A stretch of DNA of 64,000 nt from Coturnix japonica (Eukaryota > Chordata > Aves > Galliformes > Phasianidae), in assembly GCF_001577835.2 (NCBI RefSeq), contig NC_029516.1, positions 107,431,837 to 107,495,836 on the forward strand. Reading direction: 5' to 3'. Positions 22,965 through 35,579 of the stretch are shown piece by piece. Position numbers and translations under genes: made by a program. The notes beneath the pieces are model-generated. The model worked only from the letters and a program-made list of their open reading frames with translations, was not told the origin of the DNA and searched no databases. The first letter of the stretch is position 1. The number at the start of each line of letters is the position of its first letter.

Positions 22965-25900
22965 GTTGTGGGCGGAACAACATGGGGTCTGCGATGTGTC
23001 TGGGAGCGGGATGCTCTTAGCCCTGGTAACTAATGACAGAATTAGAGATAACAGCCTTAAGTTGTGGCAGGAGAATTTCAGCATGGATAATAGGAAACTG
23101 AATAGGAACTGGACAGTGCTTCTCAGTGTGCTGTTTGTAAAAATAGCACAGTCCTTATTCGGTGATAGATTCAACTATTGTCAGGAGCTATAAGAGGTGA
23201 AGTAAGAAGACTGCAGGTTGTGCCTATCTTTTTAAAGCTTTATCATCTTTTTCTGTGTTACTTTACAGGCAGCAGGTGATTCTTGTGAGTTAATGGGATA
23301 TTGGAAATACTTCAAACCAGTGGTATGTGTTTCAGTACCAAAACTATTAACAGGCGTTGGTAACAGATAACAGGTATTACTAAAGTGAAAGATGATATGC
23401 ACGTAAGAAATGCTTTTAAATCTCTTATTACAGGTTTGATTGTAAACATTCCCTCTTTAACAAGAGTTGTATCTAAAATGTTGGTTGATGTTTAGTTGCG
23501 TCTAAATGACCTGTGATTAAAGAATACAAATGGGTCTCTTCCACCATTGAATTGTACTTATGCAGTCAGTGATACACATGGGGAAATAAGCCATCAGAGT
23601 ACGGCAAACATTTCTGGAAAGGTGGTTTCCAGTATTTTTGGTAGCTTTGTGAGCAGTGCAGTGACTGGGCAGTTTGCAAAGCAGGCACATTTTTTGATGT
23701 ATTTTATTCATCAATGGTATATATGATACAAATACATATTTCTGTGATTCACTGATATGCAGTGACTACACAGCAATTACAGATAGAAACGTAAATACCT
23801 GAAGAACAAAGAGCTGTCAGACTTTAAACAAAACTGAAGTTTCTGCATCTGAAGCTAAAGAATAAAGGCCTTTGGTCCGATCACCTCATGGCTGTTTCTA
23901 ATGTTAGGTAAGAATCTGTACCAAGCTAGAGTTTAATTTCGCATGCAGCACCTTTCCCTCTCCTCGGTAAATAGCTTTTCTATAAACTTTTTTCTTTAAT
24001 TTGGAGTTAAACTTACCTTGAACTTTTGCTTTCCATTCTTAAACACGAGTATTTTTTAAAGCATTCTGAATGTAATGCTTCTCAGAGTTGCTATTTTGGA
24101 AGCTACAGGGTTTGTAGCAATACATTGAAGAACTAAACTGAAAACTAAAGGACGGATGCTATTGCAATTTTCTTGGTGGCTTCCCACTGACCTACCTTGA
24201 ACTGCATCAAAGGCACTTCTGCATTTTAGCACATGCTGTGTCATCAACTTTGTCACGTTCTAACAGCTTCCAAAACATACTTGGTGCTGTCTAAATCCTG
24301 AGCGGTGACAGGCAAATCAGATCAACGTATCCTGCAAAAAGAGCGTAATCCAATTGAATTGAGTTTCACTGTTGATAGCTCCGCTGGTTAAACACTGTCG
24401 TGTTCCTTCCATAATCCAGGTCTCTGACTTCTTACTGCAGCCATCAGTAGCTCGAGTTCCACATTTGGAATTACACCATCCCAGCACTGATGAATAATTC
24501 TTCTGCTAACAAGCAGCTGATACTACCAGCAGAGATGTCAGCTTAGAGGTGCACAGTTGGAGCACTACTAGTAGCAGTGAGAACAGAAACTAACAGGTAT
24601 TTTTTGATGTTTCTTTGCACTCACCACAACAAAATCCAACTCTTCAAAATCAAATGCATCTCACATTTCTATTGAGCTGGTTACACGTAAAATGTGTTGC
24701 AACAGTTACTGGTCTCCTACATCAAATTTGTTCTTAAAAAGTTACTTTCACAGTAATGCTGAATTTCTTAGCAGGAGAAAGTATTTATCTTTGTATGAGG
24801 TATTGACTTCAGTATCTATCTGTATAAACACAAAATGTAGCACTTTATTTACCTGAATACGGACTGTATTTTAATGTTTCTAACAGTATCCACACACACT
24901 TCTAACAGTGAGAATCTATGGGACTTACCCACCTGCACATACAAAGGAAACTGCTGGAGAATGTAACCACTATGTGCTGCGCTATATCTTGCATGGTCCA
25001 GGTTAGCTGCAAATACGAAATACAGCTTCTCACACCTGTTTTTAGCAGAACAGATCATTGCAACTACAAAAAATAAAATCCAACTATACCACAGAGCTGG
25101 CATAAAACTGGAATGTATGCAGTTATCACGCTTGTTTAGGAGCAGAACTTCTCTGATGTACAGATGGTTACTTAGGTGTTACAAAGCTTGTATGCAGATT
25201 CCTTTGGCTGGAGTATTTAGTTTATTTAACTTATGCAGAGGTCAGCCTTACTCCTTGGTTTCAGAAAGCAGTACTTAGTCAAAATCCAGTTCTTTCAGAA
25301 ATCAGCTAACATTTTCCAATGTTCTTCGTAATGACTGGATCAGCTCCCAGCATTAAGAACATGAATATTCACTAAAATAGAAGCTTTAGTTCAGTTAATT
25401 ATAATAATCTGTTTTGGTTTTTTTCCTTCCTGACTGCACAATTCTTTTTAACACTTTGGATAATCCAGATCCATCCCTGGCAATGTTCAAGAGGTGTCTG
25501 GATGAGGAGCTACGAGAGATGGTTTAGTGGTTTGCTGTAGCTAGAGTAATTGGAGGATGGTTGGACTAAATGATCTTGTAGGTCCTTTCCATTCTTGTGA
25601 TTCTGTGACCCAGGAGAAACAGCAAAGGTTGCAATAATGTACTGAGAATCAAGAGGCAATGTTTTGCACTGTAAAATGCCTACATTTGTAATGTTTTGAG
25701 TTTGTCATATTAAAAATTAACACTGGAAGTTACAGTAGTTTCTTGGTATTAAGCTGCCACCCTTGTGAGGTAAGAAATCCAAGGGAAACAACCTGTAAGG
25801 TCCAGAGCCAGAAGAGCTGTTACAAGTAACACAATTCCATGCATTTTGATGACTTCAGCAATCTCAGAAAGTAAATATGAGAGGAATACACTGACCAGCC

Positions 25901-27103
25901 TGGAATTCCTCCCTTCAGATTAAACCACACAGCAGCATATGGATGAAATATTTTGTTTCAGCTCATATTGTTTTGACAAAGAAGGGATTGTAAACTTAGT
26001 CTCAAATAGTTAGGAACACACCCATCACATACACATTTGACTTGAGCAGATGGAAGATTCTCACACAGAATAAAGAATTATATGATTGGTTTAACTCAAA
26101 TATGTGAGATGAGCTACGTGACAAAAAGGGAGTACGTGAAGCAACACTTGGACTGTGCCTGAGGACATGCAGAAGGTGGGTGTGGGAAAGAAAGCTGGGA
26201 ATTTATGTCAAAGATGTATCTATCTCATAAAATTAAACAGTGCAATATAAAGGTTAATAATTAAAGCCATCTATCAGAGCCATTTACTGAACATTTATCC
26301 TTAAGAGAACTATTACCATGGGTGACATCAGGGTGAGACACAATGCTGACATTCCTTCGTGTGGACATAAAACTGAAGAGTCACTGGGTACTTAGAGATC
26401 AGGAAGAGGTTTATTTTTACAAAGCACCTGTCAGTGCAACTAAAGGGAAGAATGTAGAAGTGAAAAAGCGTTAATGAAAACAAGAAATTACTCACATTCC
26501 CTGCACTCTTTCTGCAACAAGCAAAAACTTTTCATGTGCCAAGAACATTACAGTGGCCAAGAAGGTATGCTGGTGAAAAGATGACACTGAATAAATAAGA
26601 CTTGGGTTAATGGCTGGGAGAAGGGAGAGAATACATCAACAAGTATGTTATGAACCCAAAAACATAGAATCAGAATCTATATGTGGGCCAGTATCATGGC
26701 AAAAAGGTATTGCCAAAAACATGAGCTGGCTCACGATGGAAGCTTAAAAGACAAATTAAAGAAATAAAATTACAACATGAATGACTGCAATCTTCTCTTC
26801 CACTGTACTATTCCACAACGTTTGGTCTCCTTTTCAATGAAAAATAGGGAATATCGCAAATAAGAGGCCTCTTCTCTTGTGATACATTCCACATCTGCAC
26901 CGTTCTCTCATTAAACAACACTAAGTGTAGCATCAAGTTCAGTTAGCAAAGAGGGAGGAGCAAAATGATTTCACGCAAATAAAATCTTAATTGATCCTAT
27001 GCACTAAAACAAAATTTAAACACTATTTTAGAACTCGAGATGAAAGAAAGGGGAAAAAAAAAAAAAAGAGAGACCTTCAGAGTTACTTTTAAACATTTTT
27101 TAA
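22965..27103. other. Intergenic, APOO promoter to CR1
   Basis: No supported gene on either strand. Contains a plus-sense CR1 3' end at 25458-25611. In human, CXorf58 begins head-to-head with APOO at this place; I see no exon resembling it. Confidence 0.7.
25458..25611 (+). mobile_element. CR1 LINE 3' end, plus orientation
   Basis: TCCCTGGCAATGTTCAAGAG, CTGGATGAGGAGCTACGAGA and TTGGACTAAATGATCTTGTA, then TTCTTGTGATTCTGTGACC: the sense 3' end of an older CR1 type. Confidence 0.88.
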
Positions 27104-27372
27104 CATAGAATCATAGAATTACCCATGTTGGAAAAGACCTTGAAGATCATCAAGTCCATCTGCAGCCTAACCAGTACCCTAACTCTTAACAACCCTACAC
27201 TAAATCATATCCCCGAGCACCACATCCAAACGGCTCTTAAACACAACCAGGGATGGCGATTCAACCACCTCCCTGGGGAGCCTATTCCAGTACCTAACTA
27301 CCCTTTCTGTGAAGAAGTTCTTCCTAATATCCAACCTAAACTTGCCCTGGTGCAACTTGAGGCCATGATTAT
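27104..27372 (-). mobile_element. CR1 LINE 3' fragment (CR1-Y-like)
   Basis: Antisense 3' end beginning CATAGAATCATAGAATTACC, then GTTGGAAAAGACCTTGAAGA and the block GGGATGGCGATTCAACCACC. The wording matches the copy at 56436, a different subfamily from those at 21837 and 57648. Confidence 0.9.
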
Positions 27373-30300
27373 TTTATGGCAGATTTTTAAAGCGGGGACT
27401 TTGACGCATAGAGCTGCTGAAGAACAGACAGTGGCAGAAACAAAGTTGTGGTAAGGGACTGACAGGGAAGATTTTTCAAGCAGCCTCATGAAAGCAAGTC
27501 GAGATCATGGTCTCTCTCCTGTTTTCCCTCACCCCTTCCCTTCTTGGTACTGGATGCTGTCCTAATCTGAGGCATTAATCCTGACATGAATGCTTCATTA
27601 TGGAAAACTTGAAAACCCTGGCACACTACACTAAGCATTACAAAGCATACAGCAGAGGGTTTAAAGCTGAAAAATATTTTATTTACACTTCTCTTTATAC
27701 ATATTTTTATACATATATATTTTTTTTTCAGTTTAAAAACTGAACAGAGCACAAATGCGAGTCAGAGCATACTGTACCCACAGCTGAGGATAGTTACCTT
27801 CTGCCAAAAAGAGACAAGAAAAAAGGCTTTTTAAAACAGTTCAAAAGAGGCAAGTCTTAATTTTTTTTTACAGAGAAGTATATAGCAGCCCTGATGTAGT
27901 CATTAGACAGTTCATCCAAATGTACATATGAGGTCACACATATATATATATATATAATGTTATTTTTATATAGGAAAAGTATTTCCAATTGCTAGACACA
28001 AACACGGCAGACTTCGAAAATAACTTTTCCTGTTATCAAATACATTCCTTTCAATACAAACATTCTGATATTGTACACTAGAAACAAGTGGGATACTATA
28101 GCAGGATTGCATTCTCCAGCATATAACCATATACTTTAAAAAGATCTAAAAAAATAATAATATATAGGGGAAAATAAAAAACATAGCTCACTCTCCCCTT
28201 CACCTGTTCCCATAACTGACGTAGAAGTTAGGTGGGTTCCACTGAGGTAATACAAGCCCCCTAAGCACAGCTACAGTACAGTCCTACGTAATACTGTATC
28301 TCCTAGATTTACAGCAATGCTTCCTCTACTGGACCCATAGATCAAATCTGCCATCTGCAAATAGAAGTGGTTTTCCCCTAGCTACCAACTCAATATTAAT
28401 CCAAAGGTATTTGACCATGGAAAGCTATTTTAAAAGACTATCTAAGCATTCATTCTAATTTGGGAAATGAAAATATATATATAAATTAGTAAAGATCCAG
28501 TGAAGCTTTTCTGCCACCTGGCACATGACTGCTTTTAAAGTTAGCCCACGCAAAGGGAAAATCTAAATTGTTTACAAACACCCCAAAATAGAACACTGAT
28601 GCAAAAGTAGTCATTTATTTTAAGCAGCTTCAAATTGCTTTGCAAACACTAAAACCTCAACACATTAGCCACCGGCAAGCTCTGTTCTAAATGGATTACA
28701 TCTATCTCCCCGTTCTGTTCTCTCCCTCATTCCTGCAGTGTGTCCTACCATGGCATGGTAACTTCACCAGGTATTTGTTACTAAATGAAGAACTGGCCGG
28801 CTGTTTTCTTTGATTACCAAGCCCTGTAATCACTTAGGCACGTGTTTAATCATATTTGTGCCTTTATGTTTTCCTTTAATTAACTTGGAGCTTTATGCAT
28901 TCTTTAAATTGGACCGTTTGCATGTGTAAAGTCCACATTTGAAGCGTTAAAAGAATGAGGTGCCCAATTCACTACTTTTGCAAGGAAAAATACCTTTAAA
29001 AGGCAAAACTCTACAAATGTGATCACCTCTATTTCTAAAAAGACCCTGTCATTTACAAAGGTTAAATAAATTCATTTTTAGGGTCACTTGCATCTCCCCA
29101 TAATGCTTACCTTCACAGAAGAATAGACATAATGAGCTAAGCAGTGTTTTTGTTCTCTCATTTGAACCTGCTGAATGTTATCCTTTACTTCCTGAGCATC
29201 AGCGCTTCGTTCCTGACGCAAATATGTACCGTACTGTCGGCAGGAAAAAAAAGGCAGCCCTTGCATTTCTAAAGCAGGAGGTCTGTAAGAAATAATGGCT
29301 GCAAACCTCAGAGACTGGAGAAACATTACAGTCACAGAACCTTAGAACTAGTATGAACAGGTCTGCTACCACACTGCAGAAAGTGGGGCATCTGCATGTT
29401 TCAAAGGTGGTAACAAAAGCAGGCTGCCAGGTATGTGATACACAGCTACTAGCCCCTCTCGCTGGTAGAGCTTTCTGAAATAGCAGATCCTTTGAAAAAT
29501 TACTGCCTCCCTCCAGCTGAATCAAAGGAGAAAGAATTTCAAAAGGATGTCTTTTTTTTCAGCCCAATTCCTCCCACTGTGAAACCACTGCCAACACCTC
29601 GTGGGGAAAAAATAAGCTATTTTTTCCTTACGTAGTATTCTGAAAAGAATTATCTGTTAAAACAGAGATAACAGCACGCTGAATGGCAACAGGCAGCATT
29701 CAACCAACTCACAGAAGCACTGTGCTTTTTATCCATCCTGGCCCATTTGGAAACAAAACCCCTTCCTGGAGTTAGATGCTAAATTAAGAAGTGAAGCCGT
29801 TAATTTTTTGCTATAAGCATGAATAAACTAGACTGTAACTCACTATGTCCACCTTCTTAAGGAAAGGCAAGTACACTTGCAATCTTAAAGGAGGTCACAC
29901 ATTGAGTTTTAAATATCGAGGCAAGATCAGATTTGCAGGTGCTGCATGAAGGATGGGGTGGAAATAGACAAAACCCCCTCAAACTGATCAGTCAAAGATT
30001 GCGACTTACCTTCTTGACAAGTGAAAGGTGCTTCTAAAATCCTCCCTCCTTTTACCCAGATTGCTTTCGCTTTTATTTGAACTCAACAATCTGGAGGTAA
30101 ATACTAAAGCCAAACAGTCCCAAACTTTCACATAAAGCAGAAAATACCCCTCTGACATAGAACATAGCAAAAATAACTGCCTCACAAGTTCCACTACAGT
30201 GAAAAGAGAACATACACCTCCAATTCAGGCTTGAAACGATAAAAGCATGGTAGAAATGTGAATTAACAAAACATTCTCACATACTCCCATTATAAACCCA

Positions 30301-30712
30301 AGCAATTTCCAATCGTTTCTAAAGCTCAAAAGGTTACAGCCAGCTTCTTGAAGGCATGACTACATGGAGGCTCCAACTGTTCAAGCCAGAATTTCACAGA
30401 CCTGAACAACATCTTGACAGCTGGAGATAAACAGGAACTTAAAAGTAGAGCACCTAAAAATGATCTGGTTCTTAATGTTTCAAGTATCAATACACACCAA
30501 AGCCTTCACTAGCAGTTGCTTTGCCCACAGAACTCAGAAGTTACTTAAATACAGACCTGAAAAATAACTTGAAACACTTCCATCCTTACCAAGATTTCTA
30601 ATTAAGTCTTAAGTGACATCCATTTACTACACTCGAATCATGGAAGACCAGATTCCCAGAACCACATCCATTTCTCAGACAAGCCCTTGTAGTAAAAAAC
30701 CGTATGTTACAA
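27373..30712. other. Gene-poor AT-rich stretch; could include the distal KLHL15 3' UTR
   Basis: No coding exon supported. Holds an interrupted (TA)n at about 27937-27955 and long AT-rich sequence. The mammalian KLHL15 3' UTR is kilobases long (from memory), so part of 28.0-29.1 kb may be its far end on the minus strand. AATAAA on that strand occurs at about 27677-27682 and 28614-28619. This is inference only. Confidence 0.4.
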
Positions 30713-31850
30713 GGGCTGTTCCAAAAGTAATGCCTCCTGTTTTATTATGTTGCCTTACAACATTAGAGATGGAAGTACAGTTGAAATAATGGTGTGGAAC
30801 TCAATTCCTTCATGTGGAAAAATGGCACCCACTGATGTACAACACTTGCAGAACGTTTCTGGAGGTCCAACAGTGGGTGTGAGCACAGTGAAGTGGTAGG
30901 TGGTGTGTTTCAGCAGTGGTGACAGTGACATGGAAGACAAGCCACATTCTGGATGGCTACACATAGATGTCACACTACAAAACTCACCCAAGTCAATCTA
31001 CAGATTATAATCAGGAAGCTGTAAAGAATAAGTATCTGCTTCAATGTGTTAGAAATAAGGTTGAAATATCAGAGTTTGCACCAGGTTGGTGCCATAAATG
31101 CTTCACATAGGAACAGAAAGAACACTGTATGGAAGTTTGTCAGGACCTACAGAACCAATGTGAGGCTGAAGGTGACAGTTTCCTAGACCACGCCATTACC
31201 AGTGATGAGATGCGGTGTCTGCACTGAGAGACAGAGTCAAAAATGCAGTCCTTGGAGCAGCAAGATGTGAATTCCCCATCAAAGAAAAAGTCAAGAGAGC
31301 TCTCAGCAGGCACAGTAACGTCTTTTGGGATAGGAAAGGTGCGATCCATCCAGATTTCCTGGATCCTGCACAAACCATCAACTCTGACCCATGCATTATG
31401 ATGCTGACTAAGCTGAAGGCTCCAACTTCCAGAGTCAGGCCAGAGACAAAGACAACCTTTCTCCTGTTACATGATGACTGTTTGAAGACCATGGATCACA
31501 CTGCCAGTCTTGACTGGACTGTCCTACCACACCTCCCACATAGTCTGGATTTGGGGCCTTCTGATTTCCCTCTGTTCAAGCTGATGAAAGAAGGACTGTG
31601 TAGGCAACATTTTCAATGCTGCATCATAGTAGCTGAGGAACAGTGGGTCACCTTCGCTGCTACCGATTTTTACAATCATGGCATGCATGCTCTTGTTCAT
31701 TACTGCTGAGAATGCACAGCTAATGGTGGCAACTGTGGTAAAACATAGTGTTTTGTAGCTGAGAATTTGCTCTAAGTGTTACTGTGCTCTTTGTACATGT
31801 TGTAGTTTCCATGAAAATAAATAGGAGGTATTACTTTCAGAGTGAGCTAC
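30713..31850 (+). mobile_element. Mariner (Galluhop-like) DNA transposon, copy 1, inactive
   Basis: Left end GGGCTGTTCCAAAAGTAATG, right end inverted as ATTACTTTCAGAGTGAGCTA: a Tc1/mariner terminal repeat pair at TA-rich sites. The transposase end is readable on the plus strand at 31215-31709. It shows the mariner core VFWDRKG, an LHDDC block (family LHDNARPH) and LDLGPSDF (family SPDLAPSDF), the last two aspartates of the DDD catalytic triad. The 5' coding half is shifted and interrupted, and about 85 bp near 30770-30800 is missing relative to copy 2. Not functional. Confidence 0.92.
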
Positions 31851-34270
31851 ATATTAAGTACCTTGAAGCTTACTGAAGCAGGATTAGATTTCTGCTGCCC
31901 CATACATTTATTAAGAAATGAGGCTGTGACAAAAAAAGAATAGCGAAGAAAAGGTGGTGGGGTTTTTTTTGTTTTTTTTTGTGCCCTAATATTCTCTGAA
32001 ATAGGTACAGAAGAACCTTTTTACTTGCACACAGCCAGCACCTACAGGAATCAGGTCATCTCTGCACCTACAAAGGGCAACGTACACACAAGTCTCACAG
32101 TAGAACTGAGGTTTTAGTGTAAATGCAGTTGGGTTTAAGTGGAACCACTAAGAAAGTAAATTATATTTCTCACTCAGTGAAGACTTAAATTTAAAAGCAA
32201 GCCTTAGTCTGCACTGGAAGGCTGAAGATCAGTGTTTGGTCCAGTCACTACCAGCATAGATGACTTACTAACACAGCTACGATGGCATAAATTCTCCCTT
32301 TCTGTTAAAACTGTTGAAGAAAATGCTCAATAAATCACTTTTAAGAAAAAAAGAACTACTGATCTGATTTAGATTATCACATCTCAACCTGGAACACAAT
32401 TACTACAAAGACATCACGAATTATATAGAAGTTACAACAACATGTACAGCATCCTCATTGATGACTTAAAAATTAGTTTGGGTAAGTCGGTGTTATTTTT
32501 AACATGGGATTTTGCAGTGATTTTGGTCCCTCTGCAAGTGCATTCTTTTGAACTCCCTGAGTACAGTACATTCTTCTTCTACGGTGATTTCTAATTGGAA
32601 GATGCTAAATAAAGTGGATTTGCATTGCTAAGCCTGCTGCTTGGAGAAAAACAAAGTAGCATAAGACTTTAGTAAAGATGCAAGTGCGTGTTTCAGCATT
32701 TTGTCCCTACGCTCCTGAATTAAATGTAAGCCTTTGAGTTACCCACATTTCTCCTTCAGATTCTAGAAGTGATTGTTTTCACAACATTTAGGAAAGTAAG
32801 AATTAATTGTCATCATTTATACCTTGGCAAATCATTCTTACCGATATATTGTCAAGAATATCTGCAAGTTAACACAATGGAGTTATTAAAAGCCCTCAGG
32901 AACAGCACATTTCATTTCAGGCACTATAAGGTCAGTAGCTACAGCTATGAAGGTTGCTATTTTTCCTGTAGAAACATAAACGGTAGTAGCCATCCAACCT
33001 CCTAACTCAAAACACAGTAGTTCATAGCAGCCAAGAATTAAAACAAAAAACAAACAAACCCCAGAATACTATTAATAAAAGATTTACAAGCAAAGCTACT
33101 GCTCAGTATACACTATAGAGTACATCCAGTTCTGAAAACAACTGTGGGTCAAAGCAGTGCTGGTGAGCATTTACTTACTGACATTTTCCATTTTGATAAA
33201 AAAGAAGACTGGTAGCACATTCACACATAAAACAAACTCAGGTAAGATGCATTTAGTTTTTTTTAAATAATTTATAAAACAACAAATTATTAACAGTTCA
33301 TTACGTAAAATCAGTATCAGGATTGTAAAGTTACTGAATCAATCAGTATGTGATATTTTGATACCAAATGAGGCTTCCAGTTACGTAAGAACTCTGACTT
33401 ATTTAGTTCACTAATGGATAAAACTACACCTTAAATTTAACAGATATGGCTGAATTTGTGCACTGGTTCAAATACAGCTGCATGTAAAAAGATGATTCTT
33501 TTTTACAGTGTATATTTATGTGTATGTACATACTTTACTTACCAACAAACATAATGCAGACAACAGAAGGCAGCACAGAAATAGTCTTTTAAATAATAAT
33601 ATTTTTAAAAAGTTAAAGTTTTTTCAATTCAGTAGAAAACGTGTAATTCACATTTTGGCAGATTCACTAGTACTAATATACAAAACTTGGAAAAAAAAAC
33701 ACATGCAAAGAGATTGAGGTTATACTTAACAGTATTTAAGGGGAAACAGAAACACCTTGCAGATGTGAGAATATCTTGCAGTGAATAGGAAGAGCATCCA
33801 AACACAACATGAGACACAAAAATGGTTTTAGTTTTGCTCTTTTAAACTTATTTGTATCCTACAACAGCTGATGAGTTTCTACTTTGATGCTCAATTAAAA
33901 AAAGAGAATCAGGCCCTTCTTCCTTCCACAAATGTTTTGTTAAATTCAATTGATTTCAGAAGAAATCTGGTACCATAGCCATAGGAAAACAAACAGAAAA
34001 ACAAAACAAAACCAAAAATTATCAAACTGTTATGGACATGAAATGCTATTAAAAGAATAAGCACACCCCCAAAAATATATCTTTTCTTCCCCCTGTTTAC
34101 AACTGCATTTGTTAAAACAAACAAAAAATCCCACAACTTTTACAATATCAGACCAACTATTGGCTTTTCTAATAAACTTGGTAAATATTCTCCCTGTATA
34201 TCCTGTTTCTCTTAATCATTTAGCACACAACATGCTAATGTCTCTGAAGGAATTAAATTAGATTGTATGT
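31851..34270. other. Spacer between the two mariner copies
   Basis: 2.4 kb AT-rich, no gene seen. It lies downstream of the KLHL15 stop in the direction of KLHL15 transcription, so it may be 3' UTR. Confidence 0.5.
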
Positions 34271-35516
34271 TAGCTGCTCCAAAAGTAATGCCTCCTGCTG
34301 TTTTACATTGGACAACAATGTTGGAGGCAGATGGCGGTGGTACAGCACTAGAGGTTGCGCTTTCCCTCCAATAGTCCATCGTGACAGATGGCAGCAGAGG
34401 GGCAGCCTGAGGAAGTGGGTGTGAAGTGCATGTGATTGGAATTCCTCCAACAAAACAGGAAACAATTGCACCCATTGGCATTCACTGACACGTGCTGAAC
34501 ATTTCTGGAGATCAACAGTGGATGTGAGCACAGCGAGGCAGTGGGTGGTGTGTTTCAGCAGTGGTAAGCGATGTGAAAGACAAGCTACGTTCCAGATGGC
34601 TGTACACAGCTGTCACGTCATGAAATGAGGAGCATCAAACCATCTGTGTGAATCAGTGAGTTATGACCAGGAATCCAACGCAAGGCTGAAAGTGATGGTT
34701 TTCTGGATCGCGTCACTATTGGTGATGAGATTTGCTGCCAAAATTTTGAGCCAGTGTCAAAAACAGCAGTTCATTGAGCGTGAATTCCTCAAAGGAAAAG
34801 TTCAGGATGCAGCCCTCAGCAGGCAAAATATTTGCACGGTCTTTTGGGATAGGAAAGCAGCAGTCTTTCTGGATTTCCTGAAACCCAGATAAACCATCCA
34901 CTTTGACCACTCCATCATGACACTGATAAAGCTGAAGGCTCAAACTTCCACAGTCAGGCTGTAAAAGATCAACAAATAACACTTTATGACTTTTTGGGGT
35001 GTGCTTGGTATGTATCAAACACCTGCAGTGCAAAGCTGTTGCCATGACAATTAGCTGATAGACAGGATGCAACACAAACCTAAAAAGAAGACAGCCTTTC
35101 TCCTGTAACACGGTAACTCCATGCCCCATACTAGCATGAAGACCATGGATCATGCTGCCAATCCAGGCTGGATTGTTCCACCACATCCAATCCTATTATC
35201 TGGACTTGGGGCCTTCCAACTTCCATGCGTTCAAACCAATGAAAGACAGACTGCATGGACAACACTTTCCTATGAACTGCGCCATCACAGCTGCCATGGA
35301 ACAGTGGGTCACCTCCGCTGGAGCAGATTTTCCTAAGCACAGCAGGCAGGCTCTTGTTCATTACTGTCGAGAATGCATAGCCCACAATGGTGACTATGGT
35401 GAAAAATAGTGTTTTGCAGCCAAGAACTTGCTCAATCAAGGACTGTTACTGTGCTCCTTGTAAATGTTGTACTTTCCATGGAAATAAATGGGAGGCATTA
35501 CTTTCGGAATGATCTA
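34271..35516 (+). mobile_element. Mariner (Galluhop-like) DNA transposon, copy 2, inactive
   Basis: Left end TAGCTGCTCCAAAAGTAATG; right end GGCATTACTTTCGGAATGAT. Same order of blocks as copy 1 (GTGAGCACAG...GTGTTTCAGCAGTGG, later CCTTTCTCCTG and GTGGGTCACCTCCGCTGG). Carries about 120 bp of extra sequence at roughly 34968-35088 absent from copy 1. Transposase frames are broken, with fragments such as VFWDRKAAVFLDFL at 34656-34892. It lies antisense to KLHL15, ending 64 bp from its stop codon. Confidence 0.92.
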
Positions 35517-35568
35517 CTACTTTTTTTCTGACAAATAAGATTCAGCTTTTCATACTTCACCGCGTGTG

Positions 35569-35574
35569 TTTATT
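35569..35574 (-). terminator. AATAAA hexamer 6 nt after the KLHL15 stop codon
   Basis: Minus strand reads TGA AACAG AATAAACAC. A canonical polyadenylation hexamer this close to the stop would give an extremely short 3' UTR if used. The 50 bases after it are not clearly GT-rich, so use is uncertain. Confidence 0.35.
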
Positions 35575-35579
35575 CTGTT

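Larger units (their letters stand above)
22440..23000 (-). promoter_or_regulatory. APOO: APOO CpG-island promoter
   Basis: GC- and CpG-rich block spanning exon 1 and flanks, sharply bounded by CR1 on the left and AT-rich DNA on the right. A YY1-like AACATGGCGG lies on the minus strand at 22958-22967, 132 bp upstream of the start codon. No TATA box seen. Frames in the block (up to 258 codons, running into the CR1) are GC artefacts. Confidence 0.8.

Noticed and set aside
31215-31709. 164-codon frame as a possible host gene
   Set aside because: It is the C-terminal half of a decayed mariner transposase (VFWD, LHD and PSDF blocks) between inverted terminal repeats.
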